Source: Mediterraneibacter hominis (GTDB lineage Bacteria; Bacillota; Clostridia; Lachnospirales; Lachnospiraceae). Taken from it: a stretch of DNA of 64,000 bases. Positions 8,588 through 15,785 of the stretch are shown here, in pieces. The stretch lies in the NCBI RefSeq assembly GCF_014287475.1, contig NZ_JACOPF010000002.1:434001-498000 (forward strand), written 5' to 3'. A program made the translations under genes and the position numbers. Under the pieces are notes generated by a model. The model was not told the origin of the DNA, did no database searches, and saw only the letters and a program-made list of their open reading frames with translations. Every line of letters begins with the position of its first letter. The stretch's first letter is position 1.

Positions 8588-8669
8588 AAACAGCAGCCAG
8601 AAAATAATTTCCACTTATATAGACAGTGGGAGACAGGCATTGGGGAGAAAAGAATGGAGGAAGCTGTAA

Positions 8670-9941
8670 ATGGGAACAAAAACATATAATCCTTATGAAA
8701 ATATGGTCGCAGTTCTGGAACAGGCAGCAGAGAAGCTGGGGCTGAAGCCGGACGAATATGAAACATTAAAATATCCGGAACGGGAGCTGATTGTGTCTAT
8801 ACCGGTCAGGATGGATGACGGGACGTTGAAAGTATTTGAAGGATACCGCGTGCAGCATAACAGTGCAAGAGGCCCATATAAAGGCGGTATCCGTTATCAC
8901 CAGAATGCGAACCAGGATGAAGTGAAAGCGCTGGCGGCATGGATGTCATTCAAATGCGCGGTGGTAAATATTCCTTACGGCGGAGCAAAAGGCGGGATTA
9001 AGGTGGATCCGACAAAATTGTCCAGGGATGAGCTTATCCGTCTGACAAGGAGATATACAACCAGAATTCTGCCCTTGATCGGGCCGGATCAGGATATACC
9101 GGCGCCGGATGTGAATACAAACGGCGAGGTAATGGGTTGGATTATGGATACATACAGTATGTTCAAGGGACATAGCGTACCAGGAGTCGTTACAGGAAAG
9201 CCGGTTGAGATCGGCGGTTCTATCGGACGAGCAGAGGCTACAGGACGCGGAGTGACTATCATTGCTGAAAAATGCCTGGAAGACTTGGGAATGGAGCCGC
9301 AGGAGCAGACATACGCTGTCCAGGGAATGGGAAATGTAGGCGGTACGGCGGCAAAAATTCTGTATGAAGAAGGCAAAAGGGTTATTGCTGTCAGCGATTG
9401 GTCTGGAGGCGTAATGAAGAGAGAGGGACTGGATATTCCGGATATTCTGGCATTTCTCTCTGACAGGAGCAAAGCGTTGAAGGACTATGAAAAGGAAGGA
9501 ACAGAACATATCAGCAATGAGGAGCTGCTCACATGTAAGTGTGACGTATTGATTCCGGCAGCATTGGAAAATCAGATTACAGAAAAAAATGCGGCACAAA
9601 TACAGGCAAGAGTAATTGTTGAGGCGGCAAACGGGCCGACTGCCATAGAGGCAGATCATATACTGGCGGAAAGGAAAATAACAGTTATTCCGGATATTCT
9701 CGCAAATGCAGGCGGTGTAGTAGTCTCTTATTTTGAGTGGGTACAAAATATTCAGAGCATGGCATGGGAACTGGATGAGGTAAATCAGATGCTGAAAAAG
9801 GTGATGCTCAAGGCATACCATGATGTAAGTAATATGAGTAAAGAAAAAAGCAGTACGATGCGCATGGGAGCGTATATGGTGGCTATCAACAGGATTACTA
9901 CGGCAGGAAGGCAGAGAGGCGGTCCGATTTCTATGGCATAA
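8670..9941 (+). CDS. gdhA: Glutamate dehydrogenase (Glu/Leu/Phe/Val dehydrogenase family)
   Basis: A 423-residue NAD(P)-linked amino acid dehydrogenase. The substrate lysine (K71 in GPYKGGIRYH) and catalytic lysine K107 in PYGGAKGG are present, with GPDQDIPAPDVNT and GGSIGRAEATGRG as in family glutamate dehydrogenases; the Rossmann glycines are in VQGMGNVGG. Size and motifs match the hexameric NAD enzyme that oxidises glutamate to 2-oxoglutarate. GGAGG upstream sets the start. It sits between the RraA-family gene and pxpB, so glutamate released from 5-oxoproline would be its substrate. Confidence 0.92.
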   Translation: MGTKTYNPYENMVAVLEQAAEKLGLKPDEYETLKYPERELIVSIPVRMDDGTLKVFEGYRVQHNSARGPYKGGIRYHQNANQDEVKALAAWMSFKCAVVNIPYGGAKGGIKVDPTKLSRDELIRLTRRYTTRILPLIGPDQDIPAPDVNTNGEVMGWIMDTYSMFKGHSVPGVVTGKPVEIGGSIGRAEATGRGVTIIAEKCLEDLGMEPQEQTYAVQGMGNVGGTAAKILYEEGKRVIAVSDWSGGVMKREGLDIPDILAFLSDRSKALKDYEKEGTEHISNEELLTCKCDVLIPAALENQITEKNAAQIQARVIVEAANGPTAIEADHILAERKITVIPDILANAGGVVVSYFEWVQNIQSMAWELDEVNQMLKKVMLKAYHDVSNMSKEKSSTMRMGAYMVAINRITTAGRQRGGPISMA

Positions 9942-9947
9942 ATGTGC

Positions 9948-10017
9948 TATAATGTATGGAGATAGGAAGAAAAATGCAGGAAGGTCTGGCGACATGAGGA
10001 CAGACCTTCCTGCTTTT
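9948..10017 (+). promoter_or_regulatory. Internal promoter-like -10 and strong hairpin before pxpB
   Basis: A TATAAT (9948-9953) just past the gdh stop has only a weak -35 (CGATTT, 9925-9930) at 17 bp. It is followed by a perfect 13-bp stem, GCAGGAAGGTCTG (9976-9988) with CAGACCTTCCTGC (10001-10013), and four T. The hairpin could terminate part of the gdh transcript, stabilise the downstream mRNA, or act as an attenuator. Its short T run argues against full termination. Confidence 0.5.
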
Positions 10018-10037
10018 GAAAAAAAGGAGGTGCTGTT

Positions 10038-10787
10038 ATGGAGGCAAAATTTCTCATAGCTGGAGAACGGGCGGTTTCTGTTGAACTGGGCAAAGAAATC
10101 TGTCTGGAGGTAAATGCCAGAGTCCGCATGCTGGAAGAAAAGTTAAAGGAGGAGCCGATTGACGGGGTGATAGAGGTCGTACCCACATATTGCTCTTTGA
10201 TTGTACATTATCGGCCGGAGGTGCTGCTTTACGGCACTCTGGTGGAGGAACTGAAAAAAAGGCTGACGAACATGAGAGAAACAGAAAGGCCGGCGAAGAA
10301 GATTGTAAAGGAAGTACCGGTTTTATATGGCGGGGAGACAGGGCCGGATCTGGAGTATTGCGCACAGCTTGAACAAACATCAGTAGAGGAAATTATCCGG
10401 AAACATTCAGAACATGAATATTATGTCTATATGCTTGGTTTCGCGCCGGGACATCCATATATGGCGAGATTTGAGGAGCCATTTTCGTTTAAAAGAAGAG
10501 AAACTCCGCGTGTTAAGATTCCTGCCCGATCTGTGGTAGTACAGCAGAATCTGTCAGATCTGATTCCGTTTGAGCAGCCATGCGGCTGGAATATCATTGG
10601 AAGTACGCCTCTCGATCTCTGTAATTACGAGAAGGAGGAACCGTTTCTTCTAAACGCGGGAGACTGGGTGAAGCATGTGCCGGTTACACAGGCGGAATAT
10701 GACAGAATACGAAGAGAGGTTGAAAAGGGAACATACAAAGTAAAAACGTATGCGAAGGAAGACGCAGGCGGGAAAGGGCGGGGATAA
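10038..10787 (+). CDS. pxpB: 5-oxoprolinase subunit B (KipI/AHS1 family)
   Basis: A 249-residue protein of the KipI / allophanate-hydrolase-subunit-1 family, which pairs with PxpC. It shows the N-terminal block with ERAVSVELG, the cyclophilin-like core with MLGFAPGHPYM, and the PR..IPA segment (TPRVKIPARS) ending in CGWNIIGSTP. The usual glycine after IPA is replaced by arginine, which is a small oddity. An AAAGGAGG site lies just upstream of the start. pxpC begins one base after its stop, so the pair is translationally coupled. Confidence 0.9.
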   Translation: MEAKFLIAGERAVSVELGKEICLEVNARVRMLEEKLKEEPIDGVIEVVPTYCSLIVHYRPEVLLYGTLVEELKKRLTNMRETERPAKKIVKEVPVLYGGETGPDLEYCAQLEQTSVEEIIRKHSEHEYYVYMLGFAPGHPYMARFEEPFSFKRRETPRVKIPARSVVVQQNLSDLIPFEQPCGWNIIGSTPLDLCNYEKEEPFLLNAGDWVKHVPVTQAEYDRIRREVEKGTYKVKTYAKEDAGGKGRG

Positions 10788-10788
10788 T

Positions 10789-11733
10789 ATGGGAATTATC
10801 GTAGAAAACGGAGGAATCCTGACGACGGTGCAGGACGAAGGGCGATTCGGGTACCAGGCATATGGGGTATCAACTTCGGGACCGCTGGACAGCCGCGCTT
10901 TCCATATCGCGAATCTCCTTGTTGGAAACAGAATGGAAGAAGGCGCGTTGGAGATGACGTTTATCGGGCCGACACTTACCTTCACTTGCAGTAACATTGT
11001 CGCGGTGACAGGCGGTGATCTGACGCCGCTTCTGGATGGAAAGCCTTTCCCTATGTATCGGGCAGTACTCATAAAAGAGGGGCAGAAGCTGTCCTTTGCG
11101 GGCGCAAGAAATGGATGCCGCGGGTACATTGCCTTTGCAGGAGGCTTAGATGTACCGGAGGTAATGGGAAGTAAATCTACACTGATTAGGAATAAGCTGG
11201 GTGGAATTGAGGGACGCAAGCTGGAAAAAGGGGATAAAATTGGCTTTTGCCGGCCTAAGACAGAACTATCCGGTATGGAGCAGAGAAACGTGCCTGCGGA
11301 CGTATACCCGCAGGGAGAAATTTCTCTTCGGGTTGTGCTTGGCCCACAGGAGGATGAGTTTACAGAGAAAGGAATACGCAGTTTTTTTTGGAACAGCGGT
11401 GTCATTACGAATGAATTTGACCGGATGGGATGCCGGATTGAGAGAGAGCCGATAGAACATAAGGGAGACGGGAATATCAATACAGACGGTATTTCCCTGG
11501 GCAGTATCCAGGTGCCGGCGAACGGAAAACCGATCATTATGCTCGCGGACAGACAGAGCACAGGCGGATACGCAAAAATCGGAACGGTAATTTCCGTAGA
11601 TCTGCCTAAAATTGCGCAGAGCCAGCCGGGATATAAGGTGCGGTTTATCGAAGTGAGCCTGGAACTGGCACAGAGCCTGTACATAAGAGAGTGGAACCGG
11701 ATGCATGAGTTGGATAAAAAATTAAACAAATAA
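10789..11733 (+). CDS. pxpC: 5-oxoprolinase subunit C (KipA/AHS2 family)
   Basis: A 314-residue protein of the KipA / biotin-dependent carboxyltransferase family (AHS2). Signature segments are TVQDEGRFGY, STSGPLDSRAFHIAN and GSKSTLIRNKLGG, followed by GLGPQEDEF-like and DRMGCRI blocks. With PxpA and PxpB it performs ATP-dependent opening of 5-oxoproline to glutamate in the cytoplasm. The frame opens at 10750 inside pxpB, but the ATG at 10789 has a GGGCGGGG site and gives the family N-terminus. It is followed after 20 bp by a hydroxyacid dehydrogenase gene. Confidence 0.9.
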   Translation: MGIIVENGGILTTVQDEGRFGYQAYGVSTSGPLDSRAFHIANLLVGNRMEEGALEMTFIGPTLTFTCSNIVAVTGGDLTPLLDGKPFPMYRAVLIKEGQKLSFAGARNGCRGYIAFAGGLDVPEVMGSKSTLIRNKLGGIEGRKLEKGDKIGFCRPKTELSGMEQRNVPADVYPQGEISLRVVLGPQEDEFTEKGIRSFFWNSGVITNEFDRMGCRIEREPIEHKGDGNINTDGISLGSIQVPANGKPIIMLADRQSTGGYAKIGTVISVDLPKIAQSQPGYKVRFIEVSLELAQSLYIREWNRMHELDKKLNK

Positions 11734-11753
11734 AAAGAAAGGTGAAAAATACT

Positions 11754-12719
11754 ATGAAAATTGTTGTATTAGACGGATATACAGAAAACCCGGGCGATTT
11801 AAGCTGGAGCGCGCTGGAGAAATTAGGAGAGGTGACAGTGTATGACCGTACCTCGTATATAGAGTCTCCGCTGATCGCGGAGCGTATCGGAGATGCAGAG
11901 ATCGTTGTCATCAATAAGACGCCGATTTCAAGAGAGACAATAGATAAATGCGGCAATATGAAGCTGATTGCCGTCCTTGCGACAGGATATAACGTTGTGG
12001 ATTATAACTATGCAAAAGAAAAAGGAATTCCCGTTGTAAACGTGCCGACTTATGGTACGCAGATTGTGGGGCAATACGCGGTAGGACTTCTTCTGGAAAT
12101 ATGTTCTCATTATGGACACCATGATAAAACGGTAAAAGAAGGAAAATGGGAAAACAATGCAGACTGGTGCTATTGGGATTATCCAATGATTGAATTATAT
12201 GGAAAGACGGCGGGGATTATCGGATTGGGAAGAATCGGACAGGCTACGGCGAAGCTTTTAAACGCGCTGGATATGAAGGTGCTCGCCTATGATGCATATG
12301 AAAGCGAAGAAGGAAAGAAGCTGGCTACATACGTGACGCTGGATGAACTTTTTGCCAAGTCTGATGTAATCTTTTTACACTGTCCTTTGTTTCCTGAGAC
12401 AGAAGGAATCATCAATAAAGAAAATATCAAGAAAATGAAAGACGGTGTGATTCTTATCAACAACAGTCGAGGACAGCTTGTGAAGGAACAGGATCTGGCA
12501 GATGCGCTGAACTGCGGAAAGGTATACGCGGCAGGGCTGGATGTTGTATCTACAGAACCGATAAAAGGAGATAATCCGCTGCTGAAAGCAAAGAATTGCT
12601 TTATTACGCCTCATATTTCCTGGGCGGCGCGGGCTTCCAGGCAGAGAATTATGGATATTACCGTTGAAAATATCAAGGCATTCATTGCCGGAAATACGGT
12701 AAACCGAGTGAATGAATAA
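11754..12719 (+). CDS. D-2-hydroxyacid dehydrogenase
   Basis: A 321-residue NAD-dependent D-isomer-specific 2-hydroxyacid dehydrogenase. Seen are the Rossmann motif GIIGLGRIGQ, the substrate/cofactor block NNSRGQLV, the Glu in VVSTEP and the catalytic His in TPHISWAAR. It starts at the ATG at 11754 (AAAGGTG site) and not the GTG at 11742. In this setting it could reduce 2-oxoglutarate to D-2-hydroxyglutarate, as in clostridial glutamate fermentation, or reduce pyruvate or hydroxypyruvate. Its N-terminus is close to that of a second gene at 63775, which belongs to the sigma-54 operon; both share MKIVVLDGYT and NPGDLSW. Confidence 0.9.
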   Translation: MKIVVLDGYTENPGDLSWSALEKLGEVTVYDRTSYIESPLIAERIGDAEIVVINKTPISRETIDKCGNMKLIAVLATGYNVVDYNYAKEKGIPVVNVPTYGTQIVGQYAVGLLLEICSHYGHHDKTVKEGKWENNADWCYWDYPMIELYGKTAGIIGLGRIGQATAKLLNALDMKVLAYDAYESEEGKKLATYVTLDELFAKSDVIFLHCPLFPETEGIINKENIKKMKDGVILINNSRGQLVKEQDLADALNCGKVYAAGLDVVSTEPIKGDNPLLKAKNCFITPHISWAARASRQRIMDITVENIKAFIAGNTVNRVNE

Positions 12720-12740
12720 CCGGATATAAAACAGGAACAA

Positions 12741-12866
12741 AAAAGGATACTCTTTCCTTTTATATGGTGCGATATTTCCTCTGGGAGTAGTCAAGGGCTG
12801 ATAGGGAAGTATTTTAAAAAATATGGTGTAACCTCAGTAAATGGGGTTATACCGTTTTCTTTTTTG
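12741..12866 (+). terminator. Terminators after the oxoproline operon
   Basis: A weak 7-bp A/T-rich hairpin lies at 12741-12761. A better one, GGTGTAACC (12825-12833) with GGTTATACC (12845-12853), has one G-T pair and runs into GTTTTCTTTTTT. Together they insulate the upstream operon from the AAA ATPase gene. Confidence 0.65.
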
Positions 12867-12942
12867 GACAAAGGGTACTGTTTTGGACGCCCAAAATCGT
12901 CCGTCTTTTAATTTTATTGTTAATGTGGAAGTTTTAGATTGT

Positions 12943-12993
12943 ACTTCCCAAAAATGAAATTATATTGTTTTTGGGAAGTGAGCGTGGTATAAT
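12943..12993 (+). promoter_or_regulatory. Promoter overlapped by inverted repeat, upstream of the AAA/DUF4143 gene
   Basis: TTGTTT (12965-12970) and TATAAT (12988-12993) are 17 bp apart, a good sigma-70 promoter. A perfect 12-bp inverted repeat, ACTTCCCAAAAA (12943-12954) and TTTTTGGGAAGT (12968-12979), overlaps the -35 and spacer. This looks like an operator, or an element end. A related sequence occurs right after the gene. Confidence 0.6.
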
Positions 12994-13014
12994 AACTTTG
13001 CGAGGTGATTTCCT

Positions 13015-14208
13015 ATGAAACTGATCGAAAGAAAACAATACTTAGATAAAATGATAGGTGTTATCGGAACTCCCGATATTAAAGTTTTGACGGGTGTGCG
13101 TCGTTCTGGCAAATCGAAGCTGCTGGAAGCGTTCAAAACCTATGTGCAAAAGAATATTGCTGACGCCAATATTATCCATATTAACTTCAATTTATCTAAG
13201 TATGACAACCTTAAAGAATACAAAGCGCTAAATGAATATATTGAAAGCAATTATGCGGAAGGCAGGGAGAATTTCGTTTTAATTGACGAGATTCAGATGT
13301 GCGATAACTTTGAGCTGTGTATAAACAATCTGCACGCAACGGAAATGTATGATCTTTATATCACGGGTTCCAATGCATTCCTGCTTAGTTCAGATTTGGC
13401 AACTTTGTTTACCGGCAGAACATTTGAAATTAAAGTATATCCGTTTTCTTTTGCGGAGTATGTTCATTACTTTAACTTGAAAGACAAATATACTGCATTC
13501 GATAACTATATGCTTGAAGGCGGTATGTCCGGCTCTTATTTGTATAAAGAGCAAGAGGATAGGTATGACTATATTGAAACTGTTTTTGACACTTTGATTT
13601 TAAGAGATATACGTCAAAAGTATAAAATTAAAAATCCTGCTTTGATGGATAGAATTTCTCAATTCCTAATGGATAATGTGTCCAACTTAACCTCGGCGAG
13701 AAGCATTACGGATACTCTTACATCGAACAAAGATAAAATCAATCATAAGACGGTTGGCAACTATCTGAATTACCTTTGCAATGCTTTTGCCTTTTATAAG
13801 TTCCGCAGATATGACATTAAAGGCAAAAAATATCTCGCGTCTAACGATAAGTATTATTTGAGCGACCACACTTTTCGATATGCCAAGCTCGGAACAAAAA
13901 ACTTAGACAACGGCAGAATCATTGAAAACATCATTGCTATGGAATTGCTCAGACGCGGTTACGAAGTTTATGTCGGCGTTTTATATAAAAAAGAGATTGA
14001 CTTTGTGGCACTCAAGAGAAACGAGAAAATTTATATTCAGGTTTCGGATAACATAACCCATCCCGATACCTTTAAGCGAGAAGTGGCTCCTCTGCTTAAA
14101 ATCAAGGATGCCTATCCTAAGATGGTAATAGCACGGACAAGAAATCCTGAATATCAATATGAAGGAGTTAAAATTGTAGATGTGGCGAATTGGTTATTGA
14201 ATAAATAG
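13015..14208 (+). CDS. AAA-family ATPase with DUF4143 domain
   Basis: A 397-residue protein of the AAA_14/DUF4143 group. The Walker A motif is GVRRSGKSKLLEAF (residues about 27-40), Walker B is NFVLIDEIQ, and TGSNAFLLSSDLATLFTGR is the sensor/arginine block. The C-terminal third has the DUF4143 pattern, ending in a nuclease-like EIDFVAL...IYIQVS segment. The biological role of the family is poorly known; members occur in many copies in some genomes and behave like mobile or selfish genes. Here it stands alone, with its own promoter and terminators on both sides, and its codon use looks more A/T-rich and less clostridial-operon-like than its neighbours. It probably arrived by transfer. Confidence 0.85.
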   Translation: MKLIERKQYLDKMIGVIGTPDIKVLTGVRRSGKSKLLEAFKTYVQKNIADANIIHINFNLSKYDNLKEYKALNEYIESNYAEGRENFVLIDEIQMCDNFELCINNLHATEMYDLYITGSNAFLLSSDLATLFTGRTFEIKVYPFSFAEYVHYFNLKDKYTAFDNYMLEGGMSGSYLYKEQEDRYDYIETVFDTLILRDIRQKYKIKNPALMDRISQFLMDNVSNLTSARSITDTLTSNKDKINHKTVGNYLNYLCNAFAFYKFRRYDIKGKKYLASNDKYYLSDHTFRYAKLGTKNLDNGRIIENIIAMELLRRGYEVYVGVLYKKEIDFVALKRNEKIYIQVSDNITHPDTFKREVAPLLKIKDAYPKMVIARTRNPEYQYEGVKIVDVANWLLNK

Positions 14209-14212
14209 ATTA

Positions 14213-14247
14213 TTTCCCAAAAATGAAAAATTTTATATTTTGGATAA
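14213..14247 (+). repeat. Copy of the upstream inverted-repeat region, after the AAA/DUF4143 gene
   Basis: TTTCCCAAAAATGAAA at 14213-14228 repeats TTCCCAAAAATGAAA at 12945-12959, and the following bases (TTTTATATTTTGGATAA) loosely match the rest of the upstream element (TATATTGTTTTTGGGAA). The second arm is degenerate. The gene is thus bracketed by direct copies about 1.27 kb apart. Confidence 0.65.
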
Positions 14248-14272
14248 CAATATTTTATCGCTTTGAAAAAAT

Positions 14273-14312
14273 AAGGCACAATCAACGGATTTTTCTCCGA
14301 AGACTGTGCCTT
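14273..14312 (+). terminator. Terminator-like hairpin after the AAA/DUF4143 module
   Basis: AAGGCACA (14273-14280) pairs with TGTGCCTT (14305-14312), with an inner CGGA/TCCG stem. Only a short T run follows. The remaining sequence to 14460 shows nothing I recognise. Confidence 0.5.
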
Positions 14313-14460
14313 GTTTCGTCTGTGTATTATTTCTGAATTCACGATTTCGATTGCTCGACTGCGAATGTTATTCATTTTTTGAACCCGTAGCATTTTGCCA
14401 GGGGGATTTTTTATGCCAGACTTCGCTGATATGGACAATCCTTCTATTCTAATATGTACG

Positions 14461-14520
14461 TTCTTCCTAAAAGCATAGGAAGAAACGAACTTGTATTCCA
14501 GAAGGGGAAAAACATATACT
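14461..14520 (+). promoter_or_regulatory. PTS operon promoter with upstream palindrome
   Basis: TTCTTCCTA (14461-14469) and TAGGAAGAA (14476-14484) form a perfect 9-bp inverted repeat with a 6-bp spacer. It ends 6 bp upstream of TTGTAT (14491-14496), which is 18 bp from TATACT (14515-14520). A dyad just above the -35 is the position expected for an activator such as the PRD-domain regulator encoded in this operon. Confidence 0.55.
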
Positions 14521-14564
14521 GAACGTAAATAGAAAATATTATTTTAAGAAGGAAGGTAGACTAT

Positions 14565-15035
14565 ATGGAAGAAAAGAAATCGTTATTCCGGAAAGATGCT
14601 GTTTTTTTTCTGGATCAGGAAAAACAATATGAAGGAGAAGATATTCTGCATTTTATAGGAAAAAGAATGGCAGAAAAAGGGTATGCAAAGGAAAGCTTTG
14701 AGCAGGCTTTAATTGAACGGGAGAAAAAATTCCCTACGGGACTTCAGACAGCGCCATATCCGATTGCGATTCCCCATGCGGATATGGGACATGCCAATGT
14801 GTCTTGTATCGGAGTTGTTCGTCTGCGTGGAAGCGCATGCTTTTCAGATATGGTGGAACCGGACAAAAAGGTACATGCTAAGTATATTTTTTGTATAGTT
14901 TTGTCGAAAAAGGAACAACAGACAGATATATTACAGGAGGTCATGCAGATCGCCGCGGATGAGGAGCTGATGGAAAAAATGGAACAGGCGGGGACAGAGG
15001 AAGAACTATATGATATGTTAAGCAAAAGAGGTTAA
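14565..15035 (+). CDS. PTS sugar transporter subunit IIA (fructose/mannitol/galactitol type)
   Basis: A 156-residue cytoplasmic EIIA domain that receives phosphate from HPr and passes it to EIIB. The phosphorylated histidine is H71 in IAIPHAD, the motif of the fructose-mannitol EIIA superfamily. It starts the operon, with AGGAAGG upstream. Its partners IIB and IIC lie downstream, interrupted by the regulator and an aldolase gene. Spacing to the regulator start is 16 bp. Confidence 0.9.
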   Translation: MEEKKSLFRKDAVFFLDQEKQYEGEDILHFIGKRMAEKGYAKESFEQALIEREKKFPTGLQTAPYPIAIPHADMGHANVSCIGVVRLRGSACFSDMVEPDKKVHAKYIFCIVLSKKEQQTDILQEVMQIAADEELMEKMEQAGTEEELYDMLSKRG

Positions 15036-15051
15036 AGAAGGAGGACAAAAG

Positions 15052-15771
15052 ATGTATCTGACTGAACGGCAAAAGAGGATTTTGTCGCTGCTGCTTGCTT
15101 CAAAGGAATGGATAACCGGGGCGGAGATAGGGAGAAGGCTTGGAATAACAGACCGCACAGTGCGTAAAGATATACGAGAGATTAACGAAGCGCTGAAGGA
15201 ATACAAAGGTTCGCATATTGATTCTATACGTGGAACAGGGTATGTTTTAAAGACAAAAGAAAGAAAACGGATTTTGAAATATACAGGGAAGGGGAATGAA
15301 AACGAAACACTGCAAGGAAGGATTTCGAGCCTCGCATTAGAAATATTGACCGCGGATGAAGCCATATCCCTGGATGATCTGGAAGAAGCATTTTTTATCA
15401 GCAGGACAACTCTGGAAACGGCTATCAGACAGATCAATGAAAAAAGTATAAAGTATGGACTCGGAACTGTAATCAAGCATAAGAGGAATATGGTCTGTAC
15501 GGAATGTCTGGAGGAGGAGCGCAGAAAAGGAATACATATTTTTCTGAAAAGACTGTGGGAAAGCAGGCAGATGGCGGAGGATGAGTTTGGCTTTTTAGAC
15601 AAAAAGGAAATACAGGACATCCAACAGAGGGTATGGAAAGCTTTTGCGGCATATGCATTGAAAGTGACAGATCAGGATATGGAGGAACTGGTATTGTGGC
15701 TGTATGTACAGAGGCTTCGGATAATTACGGGGAATGGACTAAAAACTGAGAAAAATATAGGGGGGGGGTAG
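15052..15771 (+). CDS. PRD-type PTS regulator, N-terminal part (frame broken at a G9 tract)
   Basis: A 239-residue frame carrying the first helix-turn-helix (residues about 5-60, ILSLLLASKEWITGAEIG then TVRKDI), a second Mga-like helix-turn-helix (about 105-140) and most of PRD1. It ends at GGG-GGG-GGG-TAG formed by nine G at 15760-15768. The downstream frame at 15786 carries PRD2 and the PTS-like domains in the right order for a full LicR/MtlR-type activator. One extra G, or two fewer, would join the two frames into one protein of about 650 residues. The broken state may be real phase variation, a fixed mutation, or a homopolymer sequencing error. PRD1 lacks the usual histidine in its HI.VAI block. 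Confidence 0.85.
   Translation: MYLTERQKRILSLLLASKEWITGAEIGRRLGITDRTVRKDIREINEALKEYKGSHIDSIRGTGYVLKTKERKRILKYTGKGNENETLQGRISSLALEILTADEAISLDDLEEAFFISRTTLETAIRQINEKSIKYGLGTVIKHKRNMVCTECLEEERRKGIHIFLKRLWESRQMAEDEFGFLDKKEIQDIQQRVWKAFAAYALKVTDQDMEELVLWLYVQRLRIITGNGLKTEKNIGGG
15760..15768 (+). repeat. G9 homopolymer tract inside the PRD regulator
   Basis: Nine consecutive G create the premature TAG at 15769-15771. The other frame is open through the tract from 15750, so G10 or G7 would restore a continuous regulator gene. Confidence 0.9.
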
Positions 15772-15785
15772 GAAAGAATGCTCCT

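Noticed and set aside
8946..9995. A 349-codon open frame antisense to glutamate dehydrogenase
   Set aside because: It mirrors a clear gdh gene, has no ribosome site or family motif and is rich in Cys/His/Ser/Arg as expected of an antisense shadow.
10650..11729. A 359-codon open frame antisense to pxpC
   Set aside because: Overlaps a well-supported gene completely; its composition (Ser, Pro, Phe rich) and lack of motifs mark it as a shadow.
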